Both the position numbers and the translations under genes were made by a program. Below are positions 36,107 to 43,851 of a stretch of DNA of 64,000 bases, one piece after another. Below the pieces are notes generated by a model. The model worked only from the letters and a program-made list of their open reading frames with translations. It did no database searches and was not told the DNA's origin. The stretch is from an uncultured Lachnospiraceae bacterium (GTDB taxonomy: Bacteria > Bacillota > Clostridia > Lachnospirales > Lachnospiraceae), in NCBI GenBank assembly GCA_910577275.1, contig CAJTMW010000002.1:124001-188000 (forward strand), in the 5' to 3' direction. The first letter of the stretch is position 1. Each line of letters opens with the position of its first letter.

Positions 36107-38971
36107 GTGAAAAAGATGAGTAGATTTGATAAATTACTGGAGAAGGGGAAATACTCAGCCTGGTTTCAGGCAAAATATGACCCCGAAAGCTATGATTATA
36201 ATATGGCGTTAAGCGAACGGCAATTATTTGTACAGTCAAATGCCCGGGTGCTGCTGGGACAGGATAATATGGGAAGAATGCATTTTCTGGCAGTTCCTCA
36301 TGAGAAGGATTATGCTCTGCCTACCTGCAGAACAAGCGCCCACTCTCACATTACGGCGTGTCCGGGAATGTATTATCAGACAGATTTGACACTGTTTTTA
36401 GGGAAGGCATTTTATCAGATGGAGTCAAAGGACGGGAGTATTCTCAGAAACGGAAATGAGGGAAGTATCACCCGTTATCTGAATGATTTCCTGCCATGGA
36501 CAAGTACAACACAGAGAGGCGTTCGAATGGATACTTTCAGTATTGCACCTGTGCTGGAATATCCTTGCCGACCCGGTTTGAAAACGCTGCCCCTGCCGGG
36601 CCCTTCGGGAATGATTTACGGAATGCGTGTGAAAAATGAAGGAGAAGAAATTTGGCAGGGAAAAGCCACCCTGATGTTTGCAAACCAGTTTATGTCAAAG
36701 TATGAGCATTGCGGGGAGGCTGTAGAGACAAGGGCTTATCCGGCGCAGTATAGCCAAGTGGACAGGAATCTTCTTCTGATGAGCCGGCCGGAGGGTTACA
36801 CAGGGCTTTATATGAAGGATGGTTTCTGGAGACAAAAGGACGGAAGCTATTATTGTGAGAGAGAAATATGCCTGAAACCGGGAGAGGAAATTCTTTTGGA
36901 AACACTAATGGCAGTATCGGAAAAAGCGGATGGAATCAGCGAGGCTATGAGTCTGCTGTATATGCATGACAGTCTGGAATGGATTGGAATAACAGATTGT
37001 TTCTGGAAAAAGTATCTGGGGAGTCTCTCTGTGGAAATAGAAGGAGAGGAGATACTTTCCGGTAAGGCTCGGGATATGCACGTCAGAAACATACTGGATG
37101 ACTTTAATTGTATTCAAATGGACACCGGAGGAAGCGTACTGGTTCACTGGCAGGGCGCTCCGTCGCATTGTATGGGCAGACTGTGGGGAATTGACGTAGA
37201 GCCTACCACTTTGAGCTTTATCCATATGTTTCCGGAGATGGGAGAAAAGCTGATAGAATATATGGTGGAACGGAATGAGCCCAGATATGCGGAATATCCG
37301 GAGCATTCAGTACCCATTATGATGGCGCCTCTTGTGATGGCAGGAGAATATTATACATATACAGGAAACAAAGACTATTTTTTAAGCAAAGAATATGTAA
37401 TGAAAAGGCTGGATGAAATCTGGGAAAAAATTGTGGCTTTTTGTAAGGAAGGCTTTGCTCTTGTACCGTCCCGTTACTCCAGCGACGGAAAGGTAATGAG
37501 GCGTTACGACCACGGAACGAATGTAAAGTTTTGGTATGCTTCACAGTGTTATGGAACTATCTGTAAAGCTTTAGGCAGAGAAAAGGCAGGGAAGGTGTTT
37601 GCCTATGCAGAACGTCTGAAAGCGGATATACAAAATTATATGCTCATAGATGGCCCATTCGGAAAACAGATATCGGGAGGAACCAATCTTGGAGAGCAGG
37701 AAGATTTTTATATGGATGAGGATTTCACGTATTATGACGGAGAGGACTCTTCATCGGTTCTGGCGCCTGTATACGGAATATATGATTTTTCCTATGAACC
37801 TTGGGTGAATTACCACAGGTATGCAAGGTCTCTGTTTTGTTCAAATTATGAACCTGAAATGGACGTGCTGCGTTGGTTTCCTTATGGGGGAGCGCTGGAT
37901 GGAACCGCTTATGTTTCCCAACTGGGCGGGAGCCTGACAAAACAGGAGATGAAACATTCCTTAGAAAATATGATTAACAGTGCGGTAGACGATACCGGCT
38001 CTTTATACTGGTGGCCCAAGGCGGAAAATATGCGCCGGATGATAGCCAGGTGCAGTCAGGGACAGGGCAGTTGGATTGTGCAGTTTATGAAACAGTGGCT
38101 TGGCATACGGTTTGATGCAGAAAACAAAGTGCTGAATATCAGCCCCAGAGGACTTTTAAATGGTTTTTGCTGGGAAGGGGCTTATCTGGGAGGATATTGC
38201 TTTGATATTTCCTATTGTGAGGGGGAGGAAAAGAGCAGTATAACCGTGCAGAATTATACCTGTGACACTTTCCGGGTTGTATTCGGATGCAGACCTTACG
38301 GCGCAGGCGCACAGGGGGAGATTGACGAGGTATCGGGTACAGTCCTGCCGGGAGAAGAACTGGTACTGGAGAGGAAGCCGGTAAAAACGGAGGATACATA
38401 TTTCTCTGTTGTTGAGCAGGAACTGGCACATTTTGCAGACAGTGACGGAATCCTTCTGAACCATTTTGGTTTTAAACAGGCCTGTATGGATGCTCATGAC
38501 AAACAGAACATCTTTTTGCTGCCTTTTGTTCTGGGCAATAAAAATCCGGAGCCTCTGGAAAATGTAAGGCTGGTATTCCAGGTTCCGGCGTGCATGAGAA
38601 CAAAAGAAAAGACATCGCGTATATGGGATGACGCCAGGAATATGCAGCGTGAGGGCTGTGAGATTTGCAGAAATCTGGTGAGAGCCGGAGAGAGGACGGT
38701 CATAGCAGTATGGGTTGAAGCCGATGCAGAATATGATGCTTCAAATGTATGGTTCGATGGGCATCCGTTTATGGAAGAAGAAAAGCGCAAGGAAGGGAAA
38801 CTGTGGATGGCTTCAGAGAAAGTGAGGCTGGAAGATGAATTAACAGTAACACTGAAATATGAGAGAGCAGGAAAATCTTTTGAAAAGGTACTGAATGTTC
38901 CAGTAGGTTCCATGCCGGAGGAAGAACTGAAAAAATATACGATGACTTTTCTGGGGGCATTGTCTGAGTAA
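36107..38971 (+). CDS. Large protein of unrecognised family, probable (alpha/alpha)6-barrel carbohydrate enzyme
   Basis: This 954-residue protein has no signal peptide. The first 300 residues look like an all-beta sandwich, residues about 310-690 are helical with repeats like those of six-hairpin glycosidases (MFPEMGEKLIEYMVERNEP, IMMAPLVMAGEYYTYTGNKDYF, VKFWYASQCYGTICKALGREKAG), and the rest is beta-rich again. Acidic or aromatic clusters near DEDFTYYDGEDSSS and QGAPSHCMGRLWGIDVEPT could be active-site parts. I cannot place it in a known glycoside hydrolase family. It starts two bases after a sugar permease, so it most likely processes the imported sugar in the cytoplasm. GTG 36107 or ATG 36116 could be the start. 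Confidence 0.6.
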   Translation: MKKMSRFDKLLEKGKYSAWFQAKYDPESYDYNMALSERQLFVQSNARVLLGQDNMGRMHFLAVPHEKDYALPTCRTSAHSHITACPGMYYQTDLTLFLGKAFYQMESKDGSILRNGNEGSITRYLNDFLPWTSTTQRGVRMDTFSIAPVLEYPCRPGLKTLPLPGPSGMIYGMRVKNEGEEIWQGKATLMFANQFMSKYEHCGEAVETRAYPAQYSQVDRNLLLMSRPEGYTGLYMKDGFWRQKDGSYYCEREICLKPGEEILLETLMAVSEKADGISEAMSLLYMHDSLEWIGITDCFWKKYLGSLSVEIEGEEILSGKARDMHVRNILDDFNCIQMDTGGSVLVHWQGAPSHCMGRLWGIDVEPTTLSFIHMFPEMGEKLIEYMVERNEPRYAEYPEHSVPIMMAPLVMAGEYYTYTGNKDYFLSKEYVMKRLDEIWEKIVAFCKEGFALVPSRYSSDGKVMRRYDHGTNVKFWYASQCYGTICKALGREKAGKVFAYAERLKADIQNYMLIDGPFGKQISGGTNLGEQEDFYMDEDFTYYDGEDSSSVLAPVYGIYDFSYEPWVNYHRYARSLFCSNYEPEMDVLRWFPYGGALDGTAYVSQLGGSLTKQEMKHSLENMINSAVDDTGSLYWWPKAENMRRMIARCSQGQGSWIVQFMKQWLGIRFDAENKVLNISPRGLLNGFCWEGAYLGGYCFDISYCEGEEKSSITVQNYTCDTFRVVFGCRPYGAGAQGEIDEVSGTVLPGEELVLERKPVKTEDTYFSVVEQELAHFADSDGILLNHFGFKQACMDAHDKQNIFLLPFVLGNKNPEPLENVRLVFQVPACMRTKEKTSRIWDDARNMQREGCEICRNLVRAGERTVIAVWVEADAEYDASNVWFDGHPFMEEEKRKEGKLWMASEKVRLEDELTVTLKYERAGKSFEKVLNVPVGSMPEEELKKYTMTFLGALSE

Positions 38972-39025
38972 GGAAGTTCGATTGCTTCTGTGGCGAAAGA
39001 AAGAGAATTTGCATAAAAAATCAGC

Positions 39026-39051
39026 GGAGGCAGATGATTTCATCTGCCTCC
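39026..39051 (-). terminator. Terminator of the beta-propeller gene
   Basis: A perfect palindrome, GGAGGCAGATGA with TCATCTGCCTCC, lies between two convergent genes. On the minus strand it is followed four bases later by TTTTTT, so it should end the minus-strand transcript; on the plus strand only a weak T-rich stretch follows. Confidence 0.65.
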
Positions 39052-39060
39052 CGTCTTCTC

Positions 39061-40182
39061 TTATCTGTTTTGTGATGTTGTGGTGATATCCAGTCTCTGT
39101 ACAGTAAAATTATAATCATCATAGGTACCTGAGGATACCATAAACATGGTTTTTCCATTATTGTACATCCACTTTTCGGGAAAAACGGGCTGATAATCAC
39201 CGTAGGTTCCCCAATTATCGTCCTGGTAGAATAGTTTCCACGGTCCCCACAGATTCCGGGACTCATAAAGTGTTAACTGACTGCGATAAGCGCTGTCCGG
39301 CCATTTCCCCTGATGATTGGGCCGGGGATTTCCTTCGTCGTCAAGAAAAGAATAGTTCCCAAGTATATAACGGCCAAGCCCGGCATTATAGCTGATATGA
39401 TTTTCGCCGCACATATGGTAATAAGTAAAGATTTCAGCGGCTTGGCTGTCATCCTTTGACCATACAGGCATGTCGTTTTGACAGCCGGTATAAAATTCCC
39501 AGAAGTCTCTGTCAATGATATGTTTGGTGGGTACACGCCCAAGCAGAAGGCAGTCGCCATTTTCCCAATAGCTTTTTCCATCATGTCCACAGGGGAAAAT
39601 TGCATAAATGTACTCATCAGACGCATTGCGATAGCCGGGGCCTCCCTGCTGAACAAAATGAACAGAGCTGAGCCGCCCTGTAAAAAAATCGGTAGGGGTG
39701 GCGTAAATATTCCAGGTTTTCCCATAATCCCAGGAAGTGATAATCCAGCCGCAGACATTTTCCTGACGGGTAAATTCCGGATTTGTTCCGTAATTCTGCA
39801 GTTCTACGGCAAAGTACATACAACCTTCCACGTCTATCAGACCGGCCGGTTTAATTCCCATGGCAGCATCTACATCGGGACGGCGGCAGAAGATGATGGG
39901 GTCTACCGGCATATTATTGATTAAATCGGCAAACCATGCACTTTGCTGGCTTTTTTGCGATAATTGCGGTTCGCCGCGGACACGCCAGAAATTCATGGGG
40001 CTTAAACGATTGTCTCCGGCGCCTCCATACAGGTGCCCGTCCAGTCCCCATGTGAGAGGCCACATATCACCATTGCCCTGATGATAGCGTCTCTGGTCAA
40101 ATTTTGCCCCTGTTATGTAGTCAGATGGAGGATAGGGCGGCGTTGATGCCTTGGTAATACGGTAGGATTTTTCCTGTTTCAT
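39061..40182 (-). CDS. DUF4185-like five-bladed beta-propeller protein
   Basis: This 373-residue protein has the hallmarks of the DUF4185 group: NGDMWPLTWGLDGHLYGGAGDN near the start, ITSWDYGKTWNIY, FPCGHDGKSYW, SKDDSQAAEIFTYY and ESRNLWGPWKLFYQDDNW near the end, the propeller blades with repeated Trp. The group is related in fold to GH43/GH32-type propellers, but no activity is established to my knowledge. I start at ATG 40182 because AAAGGAGAT is directly before it. No signal peptide, so cytosolic. It converges with the 954-residue protein and diverges from an AraC-type regulator, suggesting it belongs to the same carbohydrate locus. Confidence 0.7.
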   Translation of the reverse strand: MKQEKSYRITKASTPPYPPSDYITGAKFDQRRYHQGNGDMWPLTWGLDGHLYGGAGDNRLSPMNFWRVRGEPQLSQKSQQSAWFADLINNMPVDPIIFCRRPDVDAAMGIKPAGLIDVEGCMYFAVELQNYGTNPEFTRQENVCGWIITSWDYGKTWNIYATPTDFFTGRLSSVHFVQQGGPGYRNASDEYIYAIFPCGHDGKSYWENGDCLLLGRVPTKHIIDRDFWEFYTGCQNDMPVWSKDDSQAAEIFTYYHMCGENHISYNAGLGRYILGNYSFLDDEGNPRPNHQGKWPDSAYRSQLTLYESRNLWGPWKLFYQDDNWGTYGDYQPVFPEKWMYNNGKTMFMVSSGTYDDYNFTVQRLDITTTSQNR

Positions 40183-40325
40183 AAGAAAGTATCTCCTTTC
40201 GGAAAGTGAATAATAGAACAAGCTTCATGCGTTTATTTTAACAACAGAGTTCGGGAAAAAATATGATGTTTTGTAGCAGAAAGTATAGAATTATTGTCCG
40301 ATTTACTCATAAAAAGGAGGAAAAA

Positions 40326-41117
40326 ATGAATAGTAACCTCGATTATTTGAAAGAAATATCTTCTAAAGAGAAATTAAAAAGTGTCTCCTGCTTTTTTCAG
40401 GAAGGGAGAAGCAGGGAACAGGTGGCGATATCTGTAAGAAAGTGTCTGGATGAATGTTATTGTCAGGAGAATATTCAGCTTGAAAATCTGGCGGAAAGAT
40501 TGAGAGTCAGTAAATATTATCTTTCTCATTGCTTTACAGCCTGCTATGATATTCCACCAATGCAATATCTAAGGCAGAAAAGAATAGAGGAGGCTAAAAG
40601 ACTCTTATTTATTTCAAGCTGGTCAGTTTCGGAGATTGCAGATTATGTTGGTTATGAAAATGTATCTGTATTTATCAGAATATTTCGGATGCAGACAGGA
40701 ATTTCTCCCGGGCGGTATCGTAAAACTTTTAGGGATTCCAGGCGATATGTGAACAAAAATTCAGAAGTGCCTTTTATTCATACAGAAATCAGTGAAGAAT
40801 TATCAAAAATATTGGATTATGTGGACACTCATTTTTGCGAAGAAATCAATACCTCAACGATAGCGTCAGTTTTAAATATGAGCAGACATACGCTGATGCG
40901 TATATTCCGAGATAGCCTAAATATATCCCCTTCAAAGTATCTCCGCCAAAAGAGACTGGAAAAAGCGAAAGAGCTTATTTTGGGGACGGATGAGTCATTT
41001 CAGGTGATTTCAGAAAATACCGGATTTCTTTCTTATTCCCAATTTTATAAAACCTTTTATAACCACTATGGCTTTTCTCCCAGAAAATATCGTGAAACGG
41101 GAGCTTTGAACAGGTAA
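40326..41117 (+). CDS. Regulator made of two tandem AraC-type DNA-binding domains
   Basis: This 263-residue protein contains two complete AraC helix-turn-helix domains and nothing else: residues about 45-140 (ENLAERLRVSKYYLSHCF, SVSEIADYVGYENVSVFIRIFRMQTGISPGRYR) and about 165-260 (STIASVLNMSRHTLMRIF, SFQVISENTGFLSYSQFYKTFYNHYGFSPRKYR). There is no receiver, cupin or ligand-binding domain. AAAAAGGAGGAAAAA precedes ATG 40326. It is divergent from the beta-propeller gene. It may bind a long or bipartite operator on its own, or require a partner for signal input. Confidence 0.88.
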   Translation: MNSNLDYLKEISSKEKLKSVSCFFQEGRSREQVAISVRKCLDECYCQENIQLENLAERLRVSKYYLSHCFTACYDIPPMQYLRQKRIEEAKRLLFISSWSVSEIADYVGYENVSVFIRIFRMQTGISPGRYRKTFRDSRRYVNKNSEVPFIHTEISEELSKILDYVDTHFCEEINTSTIASVLNMSRHTLMRIFRDSLNISPSKYLRQKRLEKAKELILGTDESFQVISENTGFLSYSQFYKTFYNHYGFSPRKYRETGALNR

Positions 41118-41150
41118 AAATCCGGTATATTTATGATAAATGCATTGCTG

Positions 41151-41182
41151 AAAATCCGCATTGTGAAAATGCAGATTTTTTT
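41151..41182 (+). terminator. Terminator after the tandem AraC gene
   Basis: AAATCCGCATT pairs with AATGCAGATTT (one C/A mismatch) over a four- to five-base loop, followed by a run of T to 41182. Confidence 0.65.
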
Positions 41183-41189
41183 ATATACT
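41161..41189 (+). promoter_or_regulatory. Promoter of the metallo-beta-lactamase-fold gene
   Basis: TTGTGA at 41161-41166 and TATACT at 41184-41189 are 17 bases apart. The promoter is embedded in the preceding terminator, leaving a leader of only about 24 bases. Confidence 0.6.
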
Positions 41190-41219
41190 TATATAGTATG
41201 AAAAAAGTCAGGAGGAAAA

Positions 41220-42110
41220 ATGAAAGGTAAGAAATTTTTTCAATGCGTAAATTCAGTATTACTTCTTTTTGGCGTCTTAACACTCCTTTTATCCGGCTGT
41301 GGAAGCACAGAAGGAGCAGCCTCCGGGGGCGTCAGAGATGAGATTGACTTTTCAGAGGGAAATCCTCATGTGAAGGTGACTTTTTTTGACGTGGGAAAGG
41401 GAGACGCCATTTTAATTGAAACCGGGAAGCATATGGTACTGATTGATACAGGCTATGACGATACGGCAAAGGTCATATTGAACTATATGGAAAAGAAGGA
41501 TATCCGGCATCTGGATTATTTGATTCTGACTCACTTTGACAAGGACCATGTGGGAGGGGCAGACTGGATTTTGTGGGAAGTGGAGACGGGGACGGTGCTC
41601 CAGCCTGATTATGAGTCCGACGGCGGCCAGTACCGGGAATATGCGAAAGCAATGGAGACGGAGGAGTATTCGCCGGTGCGGGTTACGGATTCCATGGAAT
41701 TTTCTCTGGATAATGTGGAGTTTCTGATTTATCCGCCGCAGCAGGAAAGCTATGAGGAGGAGGACAATGACTTTTCCCTTGTCACCAGTATGGTCTGCGG
41801 CGAGGTTGGTTTTCTTTTTGCAGGGGACTGTGAAAAGGAGCGGCTGAAGGAGCTTTTACAGCAGGAGGAATTTTCCCTTGCCCATGAGGTGCTAAAGGTT
41901 CCCCACCACGGAACAAAGAATAAAAAATCAGCGGAGTTTATAAAAGCCGTGAGTCCGGCGGCGGCGGTGATTACAGACTCAGGGGAAAAGCCGGCGGAGG
42001 AGGAGGTCTGCCGGATGCTGGAAGATGCGGGGGCGGCGGTTTATTTTACAAAAGACGGAACAGTTACCTGTCTGTGCGACGGGGTTAATTTTCAGATGAT
42101 ACAGGAGTGA
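41220..42110 (+). CDS. ComEC/Rec2-like metallo-beta-lactamase-fold lipoprotein
   Basis: This 296-residue protein has a lipoprotein signal (LTLLLSGC, Cys27) and a metallo-beta-lactamase domain matching the ComEC C-terminal family: VTFFDVGKGDAILIETG, then LILTHFDKDHVGG with metal ligands His105, Asp107, Asp109, His110, GDCEKERLKELLQ and VPHHGTKNK. It would be a surface-anchored hydrolase, perhaps a nuclease; lone ComEC-domain lipoproteins are common in Lachnospiraceae. The DUF6472 gene follows three bases later. Confidence 0.85.
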   Translation: MKGKKFFQCVNSVLLLFGVLTLLLSGCGSTEGAASGGVRDEIDFSEGNPHVKVTFFDVGKGDAILIETGKHMVLIDTGYDDTAKVILNYMEKKDIRHLDYLILTHFDKDHVGGADWILWEVETGTVLQPDYESDGGQYREYAKAMETEEYSPVRVTDSMEFSLDNVEFLIYPPQQESYEEEDNDFSLVTSMVCGEVGFLFAGDCEKERLKELLQQEEFSLAHEVLKVPHHGTKNKKSAEFIKAVSPAAAVITDSGEKPAEEEVCRMLEDAGAAVYFTKDGTVTCLCDGVNFQMIQE

Positions 42111-42113
42111 AAA

Positions 42114-42314
42114 ATGTCGGCAAAAAGGAAGAAAAAGCTCCAGGGAGCCTGTGAGCAATGCAATAATTATGTGTATGATGAGGACTATGAATGCTATGTC
42201 TGCGAGATGGATTTGGACGAGGATGAGATGGCAAGGTTTCTGGCAGACAATTTCAGGGACTGCCCTTATTACCAGCCGGGGGATGAATATCTGGTGGTGA
42301 GGAAGCAGATGTAG
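42114..42314 (+). CDS. Small cysteine-rich protein, DUF6472-like
   Basis: This 66-residue protein carries CEQCNNYVYDEDYECYVCEMDLDEDEM and a later DCPYY, five cysteines arranged like a small metal-binding fold, in an acidic sequence. It matches my recollection of DUF6472, a family common in Lachnospiraceae with unknown role. It is immediately downstream of the ComEC-like lipoprotein gene and is likely cotranscribed. Confidence 0.7.
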   Translation: MSAKRKKKLQGACEQCNNYVYDEDYECYVCEMDLDEDEMARFLADNFRDCPYYQPGDEYLVVRKQM

Positions 42315-42375
42315 AGTGGAGAATAAAGTGTACTTTTTTATGGCATGAGTCTTTGAATGTAATTATTCTCGATAA

Positions 42376-42404
42376 TTGATAAATCTGTTTATTTAGTTTA
42401 TACT
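42376..42404 (+). promoter_or_regulatory. Promoter of the MNT/HEPN operon
   Basis: TTGATA at 42376-42381 and TATACT at 42399-42404 are separated by 17 bases. Start site near 42411. Confidence 0.7.
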
Positions 42405-42417
42405 GAGAATAAGTATA
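42399..42417. promoter_or_regulatory. Inverted repeat overlapping the -10 box, probable autoregulatory operator
   Basis: TATACT-GAGAATA-AGTATA is a perfect six-base inverted repeat covering the -10 element and the start site. A second short palindrome, AATTAT-N5-ATAATT at 42361-42377, abuts the -35 box. Both are well placed for repression by the toxin-antitoxin complex. Confidence 0.5.
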
Positions 42418-42441
42418 GGATTTGAAAGGAAGATTTAAATT

Positions 42442-42783
42442 ATGCCTCGAACAACACAGGATTTAATCAGGCAGTATGTTTTCGCTATAAGGAATATTTA
42501 CGGGAAACATGTGAAGCAGGTTATTTTATATGGTTCTTATGCCCGAGGGGATTTTCGCCAGGATTCGGATGTGGATGTTATGGTGCTTGTGGATTTGCCA
42601 GATACTCAAATTGAATCTTATTCTGATGCTCTTTCGGAATTAGGATTTGAATACAATATTAAGTATGATATATGGTTTATGCCTGTCGTTAAAAATGAAC
42701 TGCATTTCGGGGAATGGAGCGCTGATTATCCCTTTTATTCTAATATAGTAAAGGAAGGAATCACATTATATGAATCAATTTGA
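42442..42783 (+). CDS. MNT-type nucleotidyltransferase, antitoxin of a MNT/HEPN pair
   Basis: This 113-residue protein has the minimal nucleotidyltransferase signature: Gly31-Ser32 in LYGSYARGDF and the acidic pair Asp43, Asp45 in DSDVDVMVLVD. In characterised MNT/HEPN systems the MNT protein neutralises the HEPN toxin, in some cases by adding AMP to a tyrosine. It overlaps the next gene by 14 bases. The gene pair is AT-richer than its neighbours, in keeping with mobility. Confidence 0.88.
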   Translation: MPRTTQDLIRQYVFAIRNIYGKHVKQVILYGSYARGDFRQDSDVDVMVLVDLPDTQIESYSDALSELGFEYNIKYDIWFMPVVKNELHFGEWSADYPFYSNIVKEGITLYESI

Positions 42784-43186
42784 AGAAGGCACTCGCCTTG
42801 ACCTGATTGAGCATCGGTTTTTTATAGCAGAAGAAGATTTGGAAGCAGCTTATCTGTTATTAGATGCAAAGCAGTACAGAGGTGCTAATAACAGAGCGTA
42901 TTATTCTATTTACCACACGATTGACGCGGTTCTTTCCATAGAAGGAATTGCTTTTAGACGTCACAAAGAAACTCTGGCATATTTTAATAAGCATTATATT
43001 GCCACGGAAATTTTTCCTCGCGAAATGGGAAGACAAATTGTAAAGGCGGAAGAAATCAGGCATGCAAGCGATTATGACGCTTTCTATGTTGCTTCGAAGG
43101 ATATTACAAAGCAACAGGTAGAACTTGCAAAGCAGCTGTTAAGTTTGGCAAAAATGTATTATAACAATAATCGGAATAATACATAA
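42770..43186 (+). CDS. HEPN-domain protein, probable RNase toxin of a MNT/HEPN pair
   Basis: This 138-residue all-helical protein matches the HEPN (UPF0332-like) family: FFIAEEDLEAAYLLLDAKQYRGANNRAYYSIYHTIDAVL near the start and the active-site-like motif EIRHASDYDAFY (Arg97, Asp101, Tyr102), an R-x4-Y variant. HEPN toxins cleave RNA. Its start lies within the MNT gene, indicating coupling that keeps the antitoxin in step. The true target is not predictable from sequence. Confidence 0.85.
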   Translation: MNQFEEGTRLDLIEHRFFIAEEDLEAAYLLLDAKQYRGANNRAYYSIYHTIDAVLSIEGIAFRRHKETLAYFNKHYIATEIFPREMGRQIVKAEEIRHASDYDAFYVASKDITKQQVELAKQLLSLAKMYYNNNRNNT

Positions 43187-43265
43187 AAGCCTGAGTTTTA
43201 TCATTCAGGAAAATTTCAGGAGACCTCATTCCATTCTTCCTGTTGCAAAGGCACAGCCTCCTGAC

Positions 43266-43850
43266 TTACGAATAAGTATTGATAATATCTTCAGCAGCCT
43301 GGCGTTTGGTAATGCACATATCCATCGCCAGCTTTTCTATGTAATGGTGTGCCTTTGGCTCATCCATTTTCAGCTCGTTGATAAGCAGCCACTTCGCCCG
43401 GTTCACAAGCCGGATTTCTCCCATTTTTTCCTCAATCGACAAGGTCTTCTTTTCGATTTTCCGAAGGCGTTCCCGGGCGCTTTTAAGCCAGCCGATGGCC
43501 AGAGTAATGGTCTGTCTGGACAGGGGCTTTGCCAGGACAAAAACGCCGTGAGGGGAGGCTTTATCGTAAATTCCGATATAGGATTCCGATTTCACAAGCA
43601 GCAATGTAACTGTACTTTTGGATGCGCAGGTGTCGATGGCAAAATTAATTCCGGGCTCATCGGGCAGAGGGGAATTGACAATTACAAAATCGTAATTCTG
43701 CTCGGCAAAGGCTCTTTTGGCGGCGCTGATGCCTGAAACCACAGTTACGGGAGAAAAGGCGGACGCAGGGAGCATAGCTGCCAGAGCGGAGTTGAAGTTC
43801 TCGGCCGCCGAAGCGACAAGAACGCTGTATACTCGTTCTTCCAGATTCAT
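43266..43850 (-). CDS. ANTAR-domain RNA-binding antiterminator with degenerate receiver
   Basis: This 194-residue protein has a receiver-like domain (residues 5-120) and a C-terminal ANTAR domain (RLVNRAKWLLINELKMDEPKAHHYIEKLAMDM to AAEDIINTY). The phospho-acceptor position in YDFVIVNSPLPDE is Asn59 rather than Asp and the acidic pair at the N-terminus (VLVASAAENF) is missing, while the Lys of LAKPLS is kept. It therefore should not be switched by ordinary phosphorylation. ANTAR domains bind paired hexaloop RNA hairpins and prevent termination. Its start is one base after the glnA stop (TAAAATG), so glnA and the regulator are cotranslated. Likely targets are in the glnN leader at 45359-45590. 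Confidence 0.88.
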   Translation of the reverse strand: MNLEERVYSVLVASAAENFNSALAAMLPASAFSPVTVVSGISAAKRAFAEQNYDFVIVNSPLPDEPGINFAIDTCASKSTVTLLLVKSESYIGIYDKASPHGVFVLAKPLSRQTITLAIGWLKSARERLRKIEKKTLSIEEKMGEIRLVNRAKWLLINELKMDEPKAHHYIEKLAMDMCITKRQAAEDIINTYS

Positions 43851-43851
43851 T

